Shown here piece by piece: positions 49,401-59,965 of a stretch of DNA of 64,000 nt. This DNA is from Marisa cornuarietis (taxonomy: Eukaryota; Mollusca; Gastropoda; Architaenioglossa; Ampullariidae). The notes below the pieces were generated by a model. It worked only from the letters and a program-made list of their open reading frames with translations, searched no databases and was not told where the DNA came from. Numbering within the stretch: position 1 is the stretch's first letter; each line of letters starts with the position of its first letter. The DNA lies in contig SMMW01000520.1 in assembly GCA_004794655.1 (NCBI GenBank), forward strand, positions 434,001 to 498,000, read 5' to 3'. The position numbers were made by a program, and so were the translations under genes.

Positions 49401-52036
49401 AAACTAAAACCAGAGTACTCACTACGGATGGCGAAGGTAATGAAACACACCAGGTAACTGGACTTATGACGGACGACAGTCAAACCCGAGAGGGAGCTGG
49501 CGCCCCGATGGTGGATTTACTGAAGCCGAGGCAGAAGTTGAGGGTGGGGTGCTGGAACGTCTAATACCTTGTATCAGACTGGTAGGTTGCCCCAACTAGT
49601 CAAGGAGTTTGACAAGTACAACTTGGACATCCTGGGACTTAGCGAGGTCAGATAGACCGGCACGGGAAAGAGAAGACTAGCATCAGGACATACTATCCTG
49701 TTCTCAGGAAGATCAGACGACCAACACTCCGAATGAGTAGCACTACTCCTCAATAGGAAAACTGAAAAGACACTGGTTGAATGGAAGCCTTATGGACCCA
49801 GGCTTCTGAGAGCAAGATTCCATTCAAAGTACACAAAGCTAACAGTGCTGGTTTGCTATGCACCAACAGAAGACTCTTAGGCAGAAGATAAGGATGCTTT
49901 TTACGATCAGCTCTAGGCAGCTACGGAGAGCGTCCGAGCCCATGATATGTTTCTCATCACCGGCGATCTCAATGCCAAGGTGGGAAGTGACATCACCTGC
50001 ATGGAGCATATCATGGGGAAGCATGGAATTGGAACCATCAATGACAACGGAAAGAGACTGGCAGACTTTTGTGAAGAAAACAATCTACTGATTGGAGGCA
50101 CACTCTTCCAACACAAAGACATCCACAAGGCAACATGGACATCACCAGACGGGATCACAAAGAACCAGATAGACCATGTCATCATTAACCGAAGATGGAG
50201 GAGCTCACTTCAAGATGTCAGAGCCTACAGAGGAGCAAACGTTGCCAGTGACCACACTCTTGTGATAGCCGCAGTTTCTCTGAAGCTACGTCAATCGCGA
50301 GGAAAACAGGCACGTCCGCAGAGAGTGGACTCTGGCAAACTGAAGGACCCAGCCACCGAACGGGCCTTTGTAGTGGAAGTTAAGAACAGGTTCCAGGCAC
50401 TAGGGGACAACAGGAGATGACTTTCGAGGACTTCAATCGAGTCTTAAAGGAAACAGGAGAGAAAATACTGGGCTTCCAACGAAAAAAGAAAGAACAGTGG
50501 ATCAGAGAAGAGACATAGAAAAAGATAGAAGAGAAAAAAGTCAACCAAGCAGAAAATCATCAAAACCAGATCTGAACGTCTGGAGGAACAGCACAGACAA
50601 AGATATACAGAAATAAACAAAGAGGTAAAGAGGACAATAGGGACTACGTAGAGAAACTGGCAGATGAAGCAGAAGAAGCAGCACGAAACAATGACCTGAA
50701 GACACTGTATAAAATCAATAAACAGCAAAACAACAGGTTCAAAAACAATGAGGTACCAGTGAAAGACATGAACGGAAATGTTGTCCAGGGAGAGGCAGAA
50801 AAACTACAGCGCTGGAGGGAGCATTTTGAGTCGGTTCTGAACAGGCCAGACCCCCCTCATCTTGCAGACATCCAAACAGCAGATACAGACCTTGACATCT
50901 GCACAGACCCGCAAAGCCTGGAAAAAGTGACAGCAGCAATCAAGGGAATGAAAAGCGGCAAAGCACAAGGGGCAGATGGAATAACAACAGAGATGTTGAA
51001 AGCAGATGTGAATGTGACAGCTCCCATGTTGACTGAAATCTTCAGGCAAGTTTGGGAATCAGGACAGATCCCCGATGCGTGGAAGACAGGGCTCATCTTC
51101 AAGTTACCCAACAAAGGAGATCTTGGAAACTGTAATAACTGAAGGGGTATAACACTTCTTTTCATCACCAGCAAGGTCTTCAGCAAGATTGTTTTGTCAA
51201 GACCGACAGCAACCGTTGAGAAAGACCTCCGGCCTCAGCAAGCAGGATTTCGCTCTGGGCGATCCTGCTCTGAACTCATTTTCACTCTGCGTCAGATTCT
51301 AGAGCAGAGCAATAATTGGAACGCACCGCTGTACATCAACTTCATCGACCTGGAGAAGGCTTTTGACAGGATCCACCGCGAGTCCTTATGGAGAATCCTG
51401 AGGCATTATGGAGTCCCTGCAAAACTTGTCCAGGTCGTTGCAATGCTGTACAGCAACTTCAAATCTCAGGTGGTCTGTGACATGGAGCTCACAGCCCCCT
51501 TCAACGTCAGTACTGGGGTGAAGCAGGGCTGCATTCTGCATTTCAGTCGAATGTGATCAGCACCCTCCTTTATGGATCAGAAACATGGAAGATGACCAAA
51601 AACATCGGTAACAGGCTTGACGTCTTCCAAAACAGATGCCTCAGGCGCATACTTAACATCTTTTGGCCAAACACCATCACCAATGAAGAACTCCACCGAA
51701 GAACTGAAACTGAATCCATCACCACGCAGGTTCAACGAAGGCGTTGGCGATGGATTGGACATGTGCTCCGCCAGCAGACAGCAGACCTCTCCAGAATCGC
51801 CCTACGATGGTCTCCAGACGGCCGAAGAAAACGAGACCGCCCAAAGGAAACCTGGAGAGGAACAGTAGAAAGGGAGATGAAAGGAAAGGGCTGGACATGG
51901 GGTCACCTGGAGCGAGTTTCAGCCGATCGACATCAGTGGCGGGCTCGGTTGAGGCCTTTATGTGCAACTAGCACGAAGAGGATTGATTGATTGATACACA
52001 CACACACAAACTATTTTTCTTACTGTTACTGACAAG

Positions 52037-52069
<33 letters not shown>

Positions 52070-53658
52070 GAGCGCGCGAACTAATTTTCATAGAATTTCT
52101 ACAAGTGCATGCAATCGTGTATCTGTTCTCGCGAGATGTCACATACATATCAGTTTATTCATTAATGTCACATATTAGATTTGATGCACTTGACATAAAA
52201 GTGATGATAACGCGCACGTGCAGGTGCACAGATTGCTTTCAGACTATTATTATATACATACAGACCTGCTTATGTGGTTGTATCGGACCTACTTTGTCTT
52301 GGCTGTACGTCGCCCTGTTTTCTTCCACTCTAAATCGCCCGATATTTACCGGCTGCATAGTGTACAGGGCCGGCTACTTTGATTCGTCAACAAAGCAAGA
52401 AAACGTGAAAAATGCTGTCACTTCTCGTATTGCTGATGTGTTTCTTCTGTACTTTAATGGAAGCCACCATCAACATTACACGCCATGATAGCAACATCGT
52501 GACTGTAATGGGATTGTCATGGGATTGTTATGACATAGACGGGTATATCATATCAAAAGGGACATGAAAGAAAGTGCGTGAGGTTATAAAAGATCCCCAC
52601 GTAAGGACCATCTGCTGGTGTAATGATGATGATGAGGAGGAGGAGGAGGAGGGGGAAGGGTAGGAGCAGGGGTGTATGCACAATGTAGAAAAAGGGTAGA
52701 TTTGTGGAACGTGTTGTTTAGCCTTTTAGTAATTTTGCAAAGCACAGCAAAGTCACTCACCCTCTCAACAAGAGCTACTCTGCTGTCAGACTCGCACCGT
52801 GAGGTTCTTTCACTTTTACCGCTTAGCTAAGGTCACAGTGAGGAGCTTTATCAACCCTATTCTACATGTCTGAGACCAAACTGGCCCTTGAAACAAGGAA
52901 CTAAAAAAGATTAAGTGAGAAATGCTTAAAGACTGTGATATCTGTGTGTCTCTATGACAAACGTGACAGCATCTTCTTTTCATTAACTCTGTTACTTCTC
53001 TGTGATGTGTGTGCACAATGTCAAAAGTAAGCCAATCATATTGTCTCTGAAATATCTGGTAGATGTTGCTTCTTATTGTATTTTTTGTAGACATTACAGA
53101 TACTACACCTAGCGATGCAAACACTGACCTACCAAGTATCGAAAGCACGGAGAGTATTGTGAATGTCTCCTTCCATCACAACGCTACTGGTACTTTATGT
53201 GGTTTCTTACTAGAGTTTACACTAACAGGTTGACCTGCACGATTGTAATAGAAGCTTGATGCGGTGAGAACCTGCTGTAGACCTCACATCTTTCTCCACT
53301 CCTCTCACCCCATCCTCACCTGACCTCTTTACTTGGAAACATGACAAAAAGTCAGATTATTCTCACGTATTGATGACAATCAAGTTTTCCTTATCCTTTT
53401 TACATACATTAAAGTAGTTCCATGTGCAGATCATTTTAGGTCAATGCGTCTTTACTTGAGTGCCTATTTAACTTTTTTTTAAATTTGAAGGTTTGGGAAC
53501 TAAAATCATTTTGTTTATTGTATTGTTTCCAGCAGAGTGCACAGACAACCTCACTGACTGCCATCGTCTCGCCAGCCGCTGTGCTGACAGTTTTGTGCAA
53601 GAGTTTTGTAGGAAGACATGTTCACGATGTGATGTACAAAGGAATTCCTCTGCTGCAA
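40437..53658 (+). CDS. Gene C: SRCR x4 - linker - ShKT gene (3' end not found)
   Basis: Spliced plus-strand paralogue of gene B. Exons: 40437-40491 (signal peptide); SRCR 1 41923-42070 and 43336-43523; SRCR 2 44897-45044 and 45613-45797; SRCR 3 46353-46500 and 47183-47358; SRCR 4 48415-48562 and 48954-49126; linker 53091-53189; ShKT 53533-53658. All phases join, giving about 531 residues before a further donor. It lacks the divergent fifth SRCR domain and Ig domains of gene B and instead ends in a linker and a ShKT domain. The intron after SRCR 4 contains an RTE element (49236-51996); a CR1 element follows the last exon. No stop-bearing exon was recognised. Confidence 0.82.
41923..42070 (+). 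CDS. Gene C exon 2: SRCR 1, first half
   Basis: 148 bases encoding [40 protein letters not shown] and ACRMLGFN. Acceptor ATTTCAG, donor GTAAGT. Confidence 0.92.
43336..43523 (+). CDS. Gene C exon 3: SRCR 1, second half
   Basis: Encodes [47 protein letters not shown] and the linker KVWKT. The acceptor tract (TTTTTACAAAAAAG) is A-rich and weak, but phase and domain start agree. Donor GTAAGT. Confidence 0.87.
43953..44100 (+). mobile_element. Short element flanked by 14-bp direct repeats
   Basis: TTAGGTCCCTCCTT occurs at 43953-43966 and 44087-44100. Between them lies a GC-rich 120-base segment with a poly-C run, CGGTCCCAAGCCCGGATGAA and GGGGCTAGCAACCCCACGCT followed by GTAAAAC. The last part resembles the 5' region of the RTE elements here (GGGGCTAACAACCCCACCAT then GTAAAAA). 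Probably a non-autonomous RTE relative or 5' fragment inserted by target-primed reverse transcription. Confidence 0.5.
44897..45044 (+). CDS. Gene C exon 4: SRCR 2, first half
   Basis: 148 bases encoding [40 protein letters not shown] and ACRMLGFNR. Acceptor CATCAG, donor GTAAAC. Confidence 0.92.
45613..45797 (+). CDS. Gene C exon 5: SRCR 2, second half
   Basis: Encodes [45 protein letters not shown] and linker NLWNT, close to the KVWKT linker of SRCR 1. Acceptor ATTTTACAG, donor GTAAGC. Confidence 0.9.
46353..46500 (+). CDS. Gene C exon 6: SRCR 3, first half
   Basis: 148 bases encoding [40 protein letters not shown] and ACRMLGFNR. Acceptor CCTTTCAG, donor GTGTGT. Confidence 0.9.
47183..47358 (+). 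CDS. Gene C exon 7: SRCR 3, second half
   Basis: Encodes [35 protein letters not shown] and [13 protein letters not shown]. Acceptor TCTAACAG; donor taken as GTATGT after AAGCT, which keeps phase 1. Confidence 0.87.
47988..48407. mobile_element. Foldback element of 14-bp subrepeats with 9-bp TSD
   Basis: The left arm (47993-48235) is an array of about 14 units near CAGACACTTAATCCC. An AT-rich spacer (48236-48325) follows. The right arm (48326-48399) has five units in inverse orientation (GGGATTAAGTGTC type). The whole is flanked by the direct repeat ATCTCAGCT (47979-47987 and 48408-48416). This looks like a foldback or Mutator-like non-autonomous DNA transposon; class is uncertain. Its right edge touches exon 8 of gene C. 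Confidence 0.7.
48415..48562 (+). CDS. Gene C exon 8: SRCR 4, first half
   Basis: 148 bases encoding [40 protein letters not shown] and TCRMLGFNG. The acceptor AG (48413-48414) lies inside the right-hand copy of a 9-base direct repeat flanking a foldback element, and it lacks a pyrimidine-rich tract. Donor GTATCC. Confidence 0.87.
48954..49126 (+). CDS. Gene C exon 9: SRCR 4, second half
   Basis: Encodes [35 protein letters not shown] and [12 protein letters not shown]. Acceptor CATTTACAG, donor GTAAGA, phase 1. Confidence 0.9.
49206..49235. repeat. (CA)n microsatellite at RTE 5' edge
   Basis: CA units directly before the 5' end of RTE copy 1. Confidence 0.85.
49236..51996 (+). mobile_element. 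RTE-type LINE copy 1 (catalytic region deleted)
   Basis: 5' region from GGGATTCCGGGGTATGC, endonuclease remnants ([46 protein letters not shown]), reverse transcriptase start ([26 protein letters not shown]-type [46 protein letters not shown]), then a junction near 51540 that skips the catalytic FADD and following palm segment, resuming at [14 protein letters not shown] and [13 protein letters not shown]. It ends in a (GATT)n tail (51979-51996), typical of RTE. Many stops and frameshifts in the endonuclease. It lies in the intron between SRCR 4 and the linker exon of gene C, in sense orientation. Confidence 0.88.
51997..53090. other. Intron of gene C after the RTE copy
   Basis: Contains a (CA)n tract, a GAG/GGA-rich stretch near 52625-52665 and an open frame at 52105-52488 with no recognisable family. 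No other exon found. Confidence 0.5.
52029..52068. repeat. (CA)n microsatellite
   Basis: CA units with CGCG ends just after RTE copy 1. Confidence 0.85.
53091..53189 (+). CDS. Gene C exon 10: Ser/Thr/Asp-rich linker
   Basis: 99 bases after a TTTTTTGTAG acceptor, phase 1 borders. Encodes [20 protein letters not shown] and ends [10 protein letters not shown], a low-complexity stalk with N-glycosylation sequons (NVS, NAT). Its identity rests on phase, splice sites and composition. Confidence 0.6.
53533..53658 (+). CDS. Gene C exon 11: ShKT domain
   Basis: 126 bases, phase 1 borders. Encodes [16 protein letters not shown], then [16 protein letters not shown]: six cysteines spaced C-x6-C-x6-C-x8-C-x3-C-x2-C, the ShKT pattern found in nematode, cnidarian and mollusc extracellular proteins, where it is usually an interaction or channel-modulating module next to other domains. 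Acceptor TTTCCAG and donor GTATGG. The frame matches the linker exon. Confidence 0.82.
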
Positions 53659-54574
53659 GTATGGCCACAATGTTTTCTCTTCCAGTCCTCACTGACTCTT
53701 TTCATCTCTCTTTCCGAATCCTTTTCTTTCCCGTCTCACTTTTTTCTTTCTTCTTACTTTGTATGTCCCTTATATATATATATATATCTTCCTTTGACAT
53801 TTACATTTCTTTATCTTCTCTATTTATTATTAATGCTAGTAAAGCTTTGATTTCTAAAGAAGAACAAAGCTTACTGAGAATGAATACAAATAAATGTTAT
53901 GTGTGTTGTCATTTTTCTGGAAAGCTATCGCAATACAATTACAAACACGACAGTTATGATATCATGTGAATTTTTCGCCGAATGTTGACGAACGGTATTC
54001 ACTTGGAACTTTGTGCATTTAAATATTTATACACCACGTGTGGAAGACTTGTTTGTCAACACAAGATGGCTGATACCACGAACTGTTTGGATTTTCCTGC
54101 TACCAACGTGAGCACTGAGTCTATTTTCTTGCAAAACAGTTTCTATCATGTTTATATATGCGACTGACTTAAAGTGTATGCGGTTTAATTGTATTAGGAT
54201 CAGTTTAACATGTATGTTTATATACAATTTAATAGCATGAGTGTATATGCTTTCATGATGAGAAGTAAAGTCGTAATGTTTAAAGAACAGGTACTTGTAG
54301 ATGGAGAGTATAACAGCCATGACTAAAGACGAAATACTGCTGAGGCTGACATTGTCCTAGTTAGTGTAACAGGGAGTATGTAAACATAGTACTTACTTTT
54401 ATCTTTCACAATCTTTACACTTATTTTCCCCGATCTTTACAATTATCTTAAACAAGATTCACAATTATCTATTATAATATTTACAAGTATTTTTAACAAT
54501 CTTTACAATTGCTTTTTTATTACAACCGTTACAAATATCTTTGCAATATCTCAACTTACTATTTTACAATTTAC
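53659..54574. other. Region after ShKT exon, no exon recognised
   Basis: AT-rich, with TATA-type simple sequence near 53771 and repeated TTTACAATTATCTT-like motifs from 54405 to 54570. No terminal exon of gene C is evident. Confidence 0.5.
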
Positions 54575-56500
54575 AATAATAATAATAATAGTGAAGATTT
54601 TTATAGCGCATATTCACACTCATAGAGAGCATGCTCTTAGCGCTTAAAACGGGGAAGAGACGTGCACTAAGTAGATACAAAACAAAGGGGACGAAAGAAA
54701 ACGACAGTACTGACGAAACAGAAAACAAAAGGCATCAAGTAACAGGAACAGAGAAATATAGTGATTCTGCGAGAAAGATGGGTAAAGTAGCAAGAGGAAA
54801 GGGGGAGGGGTAAGGACTAGCATTGTGGACTGTGTTAGGAGTAATGTTCAAGGAAGAGGTGCGTTTTCAGTGCAGATTTGAAAGATTCAGTTGTAGGAAG
54901 GTGGCGGATATGGAAAGGAAGAGAGTTCCATTGTTTTGCAGCACAGTAGCCAAAAGTCCTGTGACCATAGGTTGTTGTTCTGGTGACAGGAACAGTTAGG
55001 ATACGGTCGTCAGACGAAGAGCGTAGTTGTCTGGACGGAGAGTAAGGGATGAGAAATTCAGAGAAATAGTCAGGACAGGAGCCAGCAAAGAAATTAAAAC
55101 ACAGCACAGACAGTTTGTACTGAATGCGAAAACGGATGGGGAGCCAGTGTAGCAAACGAAGGAGAGGAGTGACATGGTCCCTTTTCCTTGCTCTAAGCAC
55201 CAGACGCGCAGCAGAGTTCTGTACTCTTAGGAGTCTCTGAATGAGGTAGTCAGGGCAGCCTGCCAGCAAGGAGTTGCAGTAGTCAAGTCGAGAAAGAACA
55301 AACGCACAGACAAGAGTGTTGGTAGCGCGTGTAGTGAGAAAGTGACGGATAGCACTGATCTTACGAATCTCATAATAGGCAGACCGACAGACAGATGCTA
55401 CATGTCTATCGAGTGTCATGTCATCAGTGACAATAAATCCCAGATTCCTAACGGATGACGTGAAGGTGATGTTGCTGTCGCCCACCTTGATGTGATTGGG
55501 CAGACTGACGAGTGAAGGTTGATGTCTTCTTTTATGGCACAAGAGGGCTTCCGTTTTATCATCATTTAGTTTAAGCTTGTTTTTTACCATCCAGCCCTTG
55601 ACATCACTGATACAAGCTTCTAGAGAGCTAATAGCAGAGTGAGACTCAGCCAGTGGAGTAGAACAGTAAAGCTGCGTGTAGTCAGCATAGGATTGATGAG
55701 AAACCTGGTGAGACCGGATGCATGATGAAAGGGGCTTAGTATACAGGATGAACAGAACTGGGCCAAATACTGAGCCTTGGGGAACACAGAAAAGCGAAGC
55801 AGGGCGAGATATCTGACCATCAAGTAACACAGTCTGGGTCCTATCAGTGAGATAGGAGTTGAACCATGAGAGCGCAGGTCCAGAAATCCCGTAGAGGGTG
55901 TGGAGTCTGTGAAGAAGCAGAGAGTGGTCTATAGTGTCAAATGCAGCAGACAGGTCCAGTAGGGTTAATGGAGAGACATCACCATTGTCAAGAGCAGATA
56001 ATATGTCTGTTGTTACTTTAATAAGAGTGGTCCTAGTGATGTGGAAAGGTCTATATGCCGACTGAGCTTGTGGGATAAGATGGTGCTCTTGTAAGTATGC
56101 CCAGAGCTGTGTCAAAACTATTTTCTCTATGATCTTAGAGAGAAAAGACAAGTTGGAAACTGGACGGTAGTTGTTCAGGACATTGACGTCAAGCGTGGAT
56201 TTCTTTAGAAGTGGCCTCACCACCGCACTTTTGAACAAAGACGGGAAAACACCTGACGACAGGCTGACATTTACAACATTTGTGATGGCAGGAAGTAGAG
56301 TATCTAGGCACTCGAGCAGAAGGCTTGTGGGCATCGGATCTAACTCGCAAGTTGTTTAGTTTATCAACAATAATCTTTTGTAGCCAGTCACGTCGATTTC
56401 AGCAGCAGAGAAAGGAGCCCTTTGGACTGAATGTGACTCATCATCTGACAGCCAGCGGTCTTGATTTAGCAACAAACTGATCAGCTTAGAAACTTCGAGA
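54575..56500 (-). mobile_element. CR1-type LINE, 5'-truncated, long intact ORF
   Basis: One open frame of 499 codons (54835-56334) covers the reverse transcriptase and C-terminal region: [102 protein letters not shown], and the ending [11 protein letters not shown]. Upstream the frame continues (LDPMPTS preceded by TTCE) after one stop to about 56475. The catalytic YADD reads YADY, so the enzyme should be inactive. The 3' end has GCGCTATAAAAATCTTCAC and an (ATT)n tail at 54575-54590. Confidence 0.9.
54835..56334 (-). pseudogene. CR1 ORF2 protein, catalytic Asp lost
   Basis: A 499-residue open frame with reverse transcriptase fingers, palm and thumb plus the CR1 C-terminal region but no endonuclease domain, because of 5' truncation. 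The palm motif is YADY where the family has YADD, replacing the second catalytic aspartate, and PQGSVLG is changed to PQGSVFG. The rest is well kept, so the insertion is probably fairly recent. Confidence 0.85.
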
Positions 56501-56566
56501 TAATAATAATAATCCTTCCTGATTTTACATTAGTCTCTCTCAGTAACTCTGTATGTGTGTGCGCGC

Positions 56567-56599
56567 GCGCGCGTGTGTGTGTGTGTGTGTGTGTGTGTG
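56567..56599. repeat. (GC)n-(GT)n microsatellite
   Basis: GCGC then GT units; a matching (CA)n stretch lies at 56718-56750. Confidence 0.88.
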
Positions 56600-57150
56600 A
56601 GAGGTGTCTGTGTGGGTGGCTCACACAAGTGCGTGTAACTATGCATGTGCGTAGGGGGTACGCGCATGGAATCTCACCCCAGCACCCAATCGAGCAACCC
56701 ACCTACTCACTCACCAAACACACACACACCCAAACACACACACACACACACCTTACTCAAATTTCCACATATTTTGTTAGCCATCAACTTAATTATCATT
56801 TTGACAAAACGTTACAGACTCATTTTAACATAAAAAGATCATCTGAAGAAACCTTTTAAAAACGTTTTTATAACTAAGAATCACCTTTAACTGCACATTA
56901 TTTACTATGAAGCATTTCGTGAACAAGAGAAGTATTGGGTTTATACCATTCTTCTCAAACACTTTATTCCGAGGTATTGAAGACTGTAAAGACTTGATTT
57001 TGAATTGTTGATAAGGGTTGTGAAAATCCCTTCCTTTCTCTGTCACTTAAATCTTCTCAATCTCTTGTGATCTGTGGTCAATATGACTGGTTTTTTTACC
57101 CTCGCAGTCAGTACATGTGTACGTGCACACTCACATCACATGGATCTCTG

Positions 57151-57153
57151 TCT

Positions 57154-57194
<41 letters not shown>
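57151..57194. repeat. (TG)n microsatellite
   Basis: Tandem GT units. Confidence 0.88.
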
Positions 57195-57197
<3 letters not shown>

Positions 57198-57559
57198 ACA
57201 TTTTAGTGAAAGAGAAAGAATAGTTCAATTAAAACAAAAGAGAGCAGGTTTCGTGATGTTGCAACAGCCTTTCTCGCAAATGACATCAACCAAGTCACTT
57301 TGTCTAATTTCTAAGCTCAATATTTACGCAGGATGTTCTGAATACAATCATGAAGACCCTTAATTCTGCGACCACAGTATACATATCACAATACACATTA
57401 CACATGCAAAAAGCTGGAGGACATCTTTCATGGCTGGAGTGCGCGGTTTGATTGTTAATCCCTTGTTTGACTGTTTACTAGTCACTATGAGGTCATCTGT
57501 CTTACATTATGTCCTCTGAGAGCTTTTACTTGAGACATTCTTATCTCTAAGCTACTACT

Positions 57560-57570
<11 letters not shown>

Positions 57571-57631
<61 letters not shown>
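57571..57631. repeat. (CA)n microsatellite
   Basis: About 30 CA units preceded by a CT run. Confidence 0.92.
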
Positions 57632-57634
<3 letters not shown>

Positions 57635-58259
57635 TCTGCTTTTCTGCTTGTTGGTGATAATTTCGTTTACCATTTCATCGTTGTATTTTACAAAACTGTC
57701 TTTGGTAGTGATCGGTTTTCTTGCCAGTCTACTTCTCTGGTCTCTGCAGTAAAAGAGGCTCTTTGGACACCACAGTCTAGAAGAAAATAAACATCCGTCA
57801 GGATCTACGTCTTGACTGTCAAAAAACTGATCAGTTAAAAGCATCCCATATCATGTCACGAGATTTTACTATACGCAGGTAAGCCATTTATAATAATATG
57901 TGTAACTGAAAGATGAAAGAAACTGATGAGAGCTTGCATGTGATATTGCTTTTTGAAAAGAAAATTTATACATGTCAGAAAAAAATGATTTTGTGTTGTG
58001 TTACTAATGTATGTTTCTCGTGGTTTGTCGATGAATATTTTGTATTGTCCAAGATTGCGAATGACGTACTTATAGTTATGTTTTGATCGCAAGAAATGCC
58101 ATACTTATAATATTGAGTGTGAAAATAGTTGTATTTACATTTCAATCAATCAATCAATCCTCTTCGTGCTATTTGCACATAAGTCCTCAACCAGAGCCCT
58201 CCACTGATGTCGATCGGCTGAAACCCGCTCCAGGCGACCCCATGTCCAGCCCTTTCCTT

Positions 58260-59178
58260 TCATCTCCCTTTCCACTGTTCTTCTCCAGGTTTCCCTTGGG
58301 CGGCTTCGTTTTCTTCGGCCGTCTGGAGTCCATCGTAGGACGATTCTGGAGAGGTCTGCTGTCTGCTGGCGGAGCACATGTCCAATCCATCGCCAACGCC
58401 CTCGTTGAACCTGTGTGGTGATGGACTCGGTTTCAGTTCTTTGGTGGAGTTCTTCATTAGTGATGGTGTTTGGCCAAAAGGTATGCGCCTGAGGCATCTG
58501 TTTTGGAAGATGTCAAGCCTGTTACCGATGTTTTTGGTCATCTTCCATGTTTCTGATCCATAAAGGAGGGTGCTGATCACATTCGACTTGAAGATTCTCA
58601 GCTTGGTCTTCTGGCTTATGTTTTTTGCCTTCCATGTGCTCCTGAGTGAGGCGAAGGCTTGGCTGGCTTTCGCCAGTCGGGCTCGAATCTCCACTTCCAC
58701 ATCCCCGGTGTTGGACATCTTTGACCCAAGATAGGTAAAACTGTCAACTTCCTCAATCTCTTCTCCATTTAGTTTGATGTTTTCTTGGACTCTGGCGTTC
58801 ACTCTCATACTTTTTGTTTTCTTTGCGCTGACCTTCAAGCCAAGGTTTCCAGCTGTTTCTGAGAAGGCATTTGTTTTGCATGTCTTGGTGGCGGTGTGAC
58901 AACAGGGCAATGTCATCAGCAAAGTCCAAGTCTTCCAGCATTGTTGTTGCTGTCATAGTCATGGTCCATTTGATCCCTCTCCTCTCTCTATCGGTGGAAT
59001 TCTTCATGATCCAGTCCATGGCCAGGATGAAAAGGAACGGCGACAGAATGCAGCCCTGCTTCACCCCAGTGCTGACGTTGAAGGGGGCTGTGAGCTCCGT
59101 GTCACAGACCACCTGAGATCTGAAATCGCTGTACAGCATTCCAATGACCTGGACAAGTTTCGCAAGTTTCGTTTCCAT
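58260..59178 (-). pseudogene. RTE reverse transcriptase C-terminal part (frameshifted)
   Basis: Two overlapping frames hold the FADD catalytic motif and then the thumb and C-terminal segments (SAKKTKSMRVNARVQENIKL, EIRARLAKASQAFASLRSTW). A further frame change near 58490 leads to the [12 protein letters not shown] ending. Confidence 0.85.
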
Positions 59179-59965
59179 AATGCCTCAGGGTCTTCCATAA
59201 GGACTCGCGGTGGATGCTGTCAAAAGCCTTCTCCAGGTCGATGAAGTTGATGTACAGCGGTGCGTTCCACTCATTGCTCTGCTCCAGAATCTGACGCAGA
59301 GTGAAAATGAGTTCAGAGCAGGATCGCCCAGGGCAAAATCCTGCTTGCTGAGGCCGGAGGTCTTTCTCAACGGTTGCTGTCAGTCTTGACAAAACAATCT
59401 TGCTGAAGACCTTGCTGGTGATGAAAAGAAGTGTTATACCCCTCCAGTTATTACAGTCTCCAAGATCTCCTTTCTTGGGTAACTTGAAGATGGGCCCTGT
59501 CTTCCATGCATCGGGGATCTGTCCTGATTCCCAAACTTGCCTGAAGATTTCAGTCAACATGGGAGCTGTCACATTTACATCTGCTTTCAACATCTCTGCT
59601 GTTATTCCATCTGCCCCTGGTGCTTTGCCACTTTTCATTGCCTTGATTGCTGCTGTCACTTCTTCCAGGCTTTGCGGGTCTGTGCAGATGTCAAGGTCTG
59701 TATCTGCTTGCTGGATGTCTGCAAGCTGAGGGGGGTCTGGCCTGTTCAGAACCGACTCAAAATGCTCCCTCCAGCGCTGTAGTTTTTCTGCCTCTCCCTG
59801 GACAACATTTCCGTTCATGTCTTTCACTGGTACCTCATTGTTTTTGAACCTGTTGTTTTGCTGTTTATTGATTTTATACAGTGTCTTCAGGTCATTTTTT
59901 CGTGCTGCTTCATCTGCTTCATCTGCCAGTTTCTCTATGTAGTCCCTTTTGTCGGCTTTAATCAT
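59102..59965 (-). pseudogene. RTE reverse transcriptase N-terminal part (frameshifted)
   Basis: A 287-codon open frame from a linker rich in Lys/Asp/Glu through the fingers and the palm A motif ([17 protein letters not shown]). The frame breaks at ILRHYG/NETCET near 59170; the palm resumes in another frame as [15 protein letters not shown]. Confidence 0.85.

Larger units (their letters stand above)
56501..58143. other. Intergenic or intronic region with microsatellites
   Basis: Apart from the simple repeats listed, no coding segment was recognised. It could be an intron of gene C if its 3' end lies further right. Confidence 0.5.

Noticed and set aside
50444..51186. Minus-strand frames rich in Cys/Leu/Phe in RTE copy 1 (and plus-strand ones at 59400-60058)
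   Set aside because: Antisense shadows of RTE coding sequence; the same frames appear in both copies because the elements are homologous.
52105..52488. 127-codon plus-strand frame in the gene C intron
   Set aside because: No domain or splice support; could be chance.
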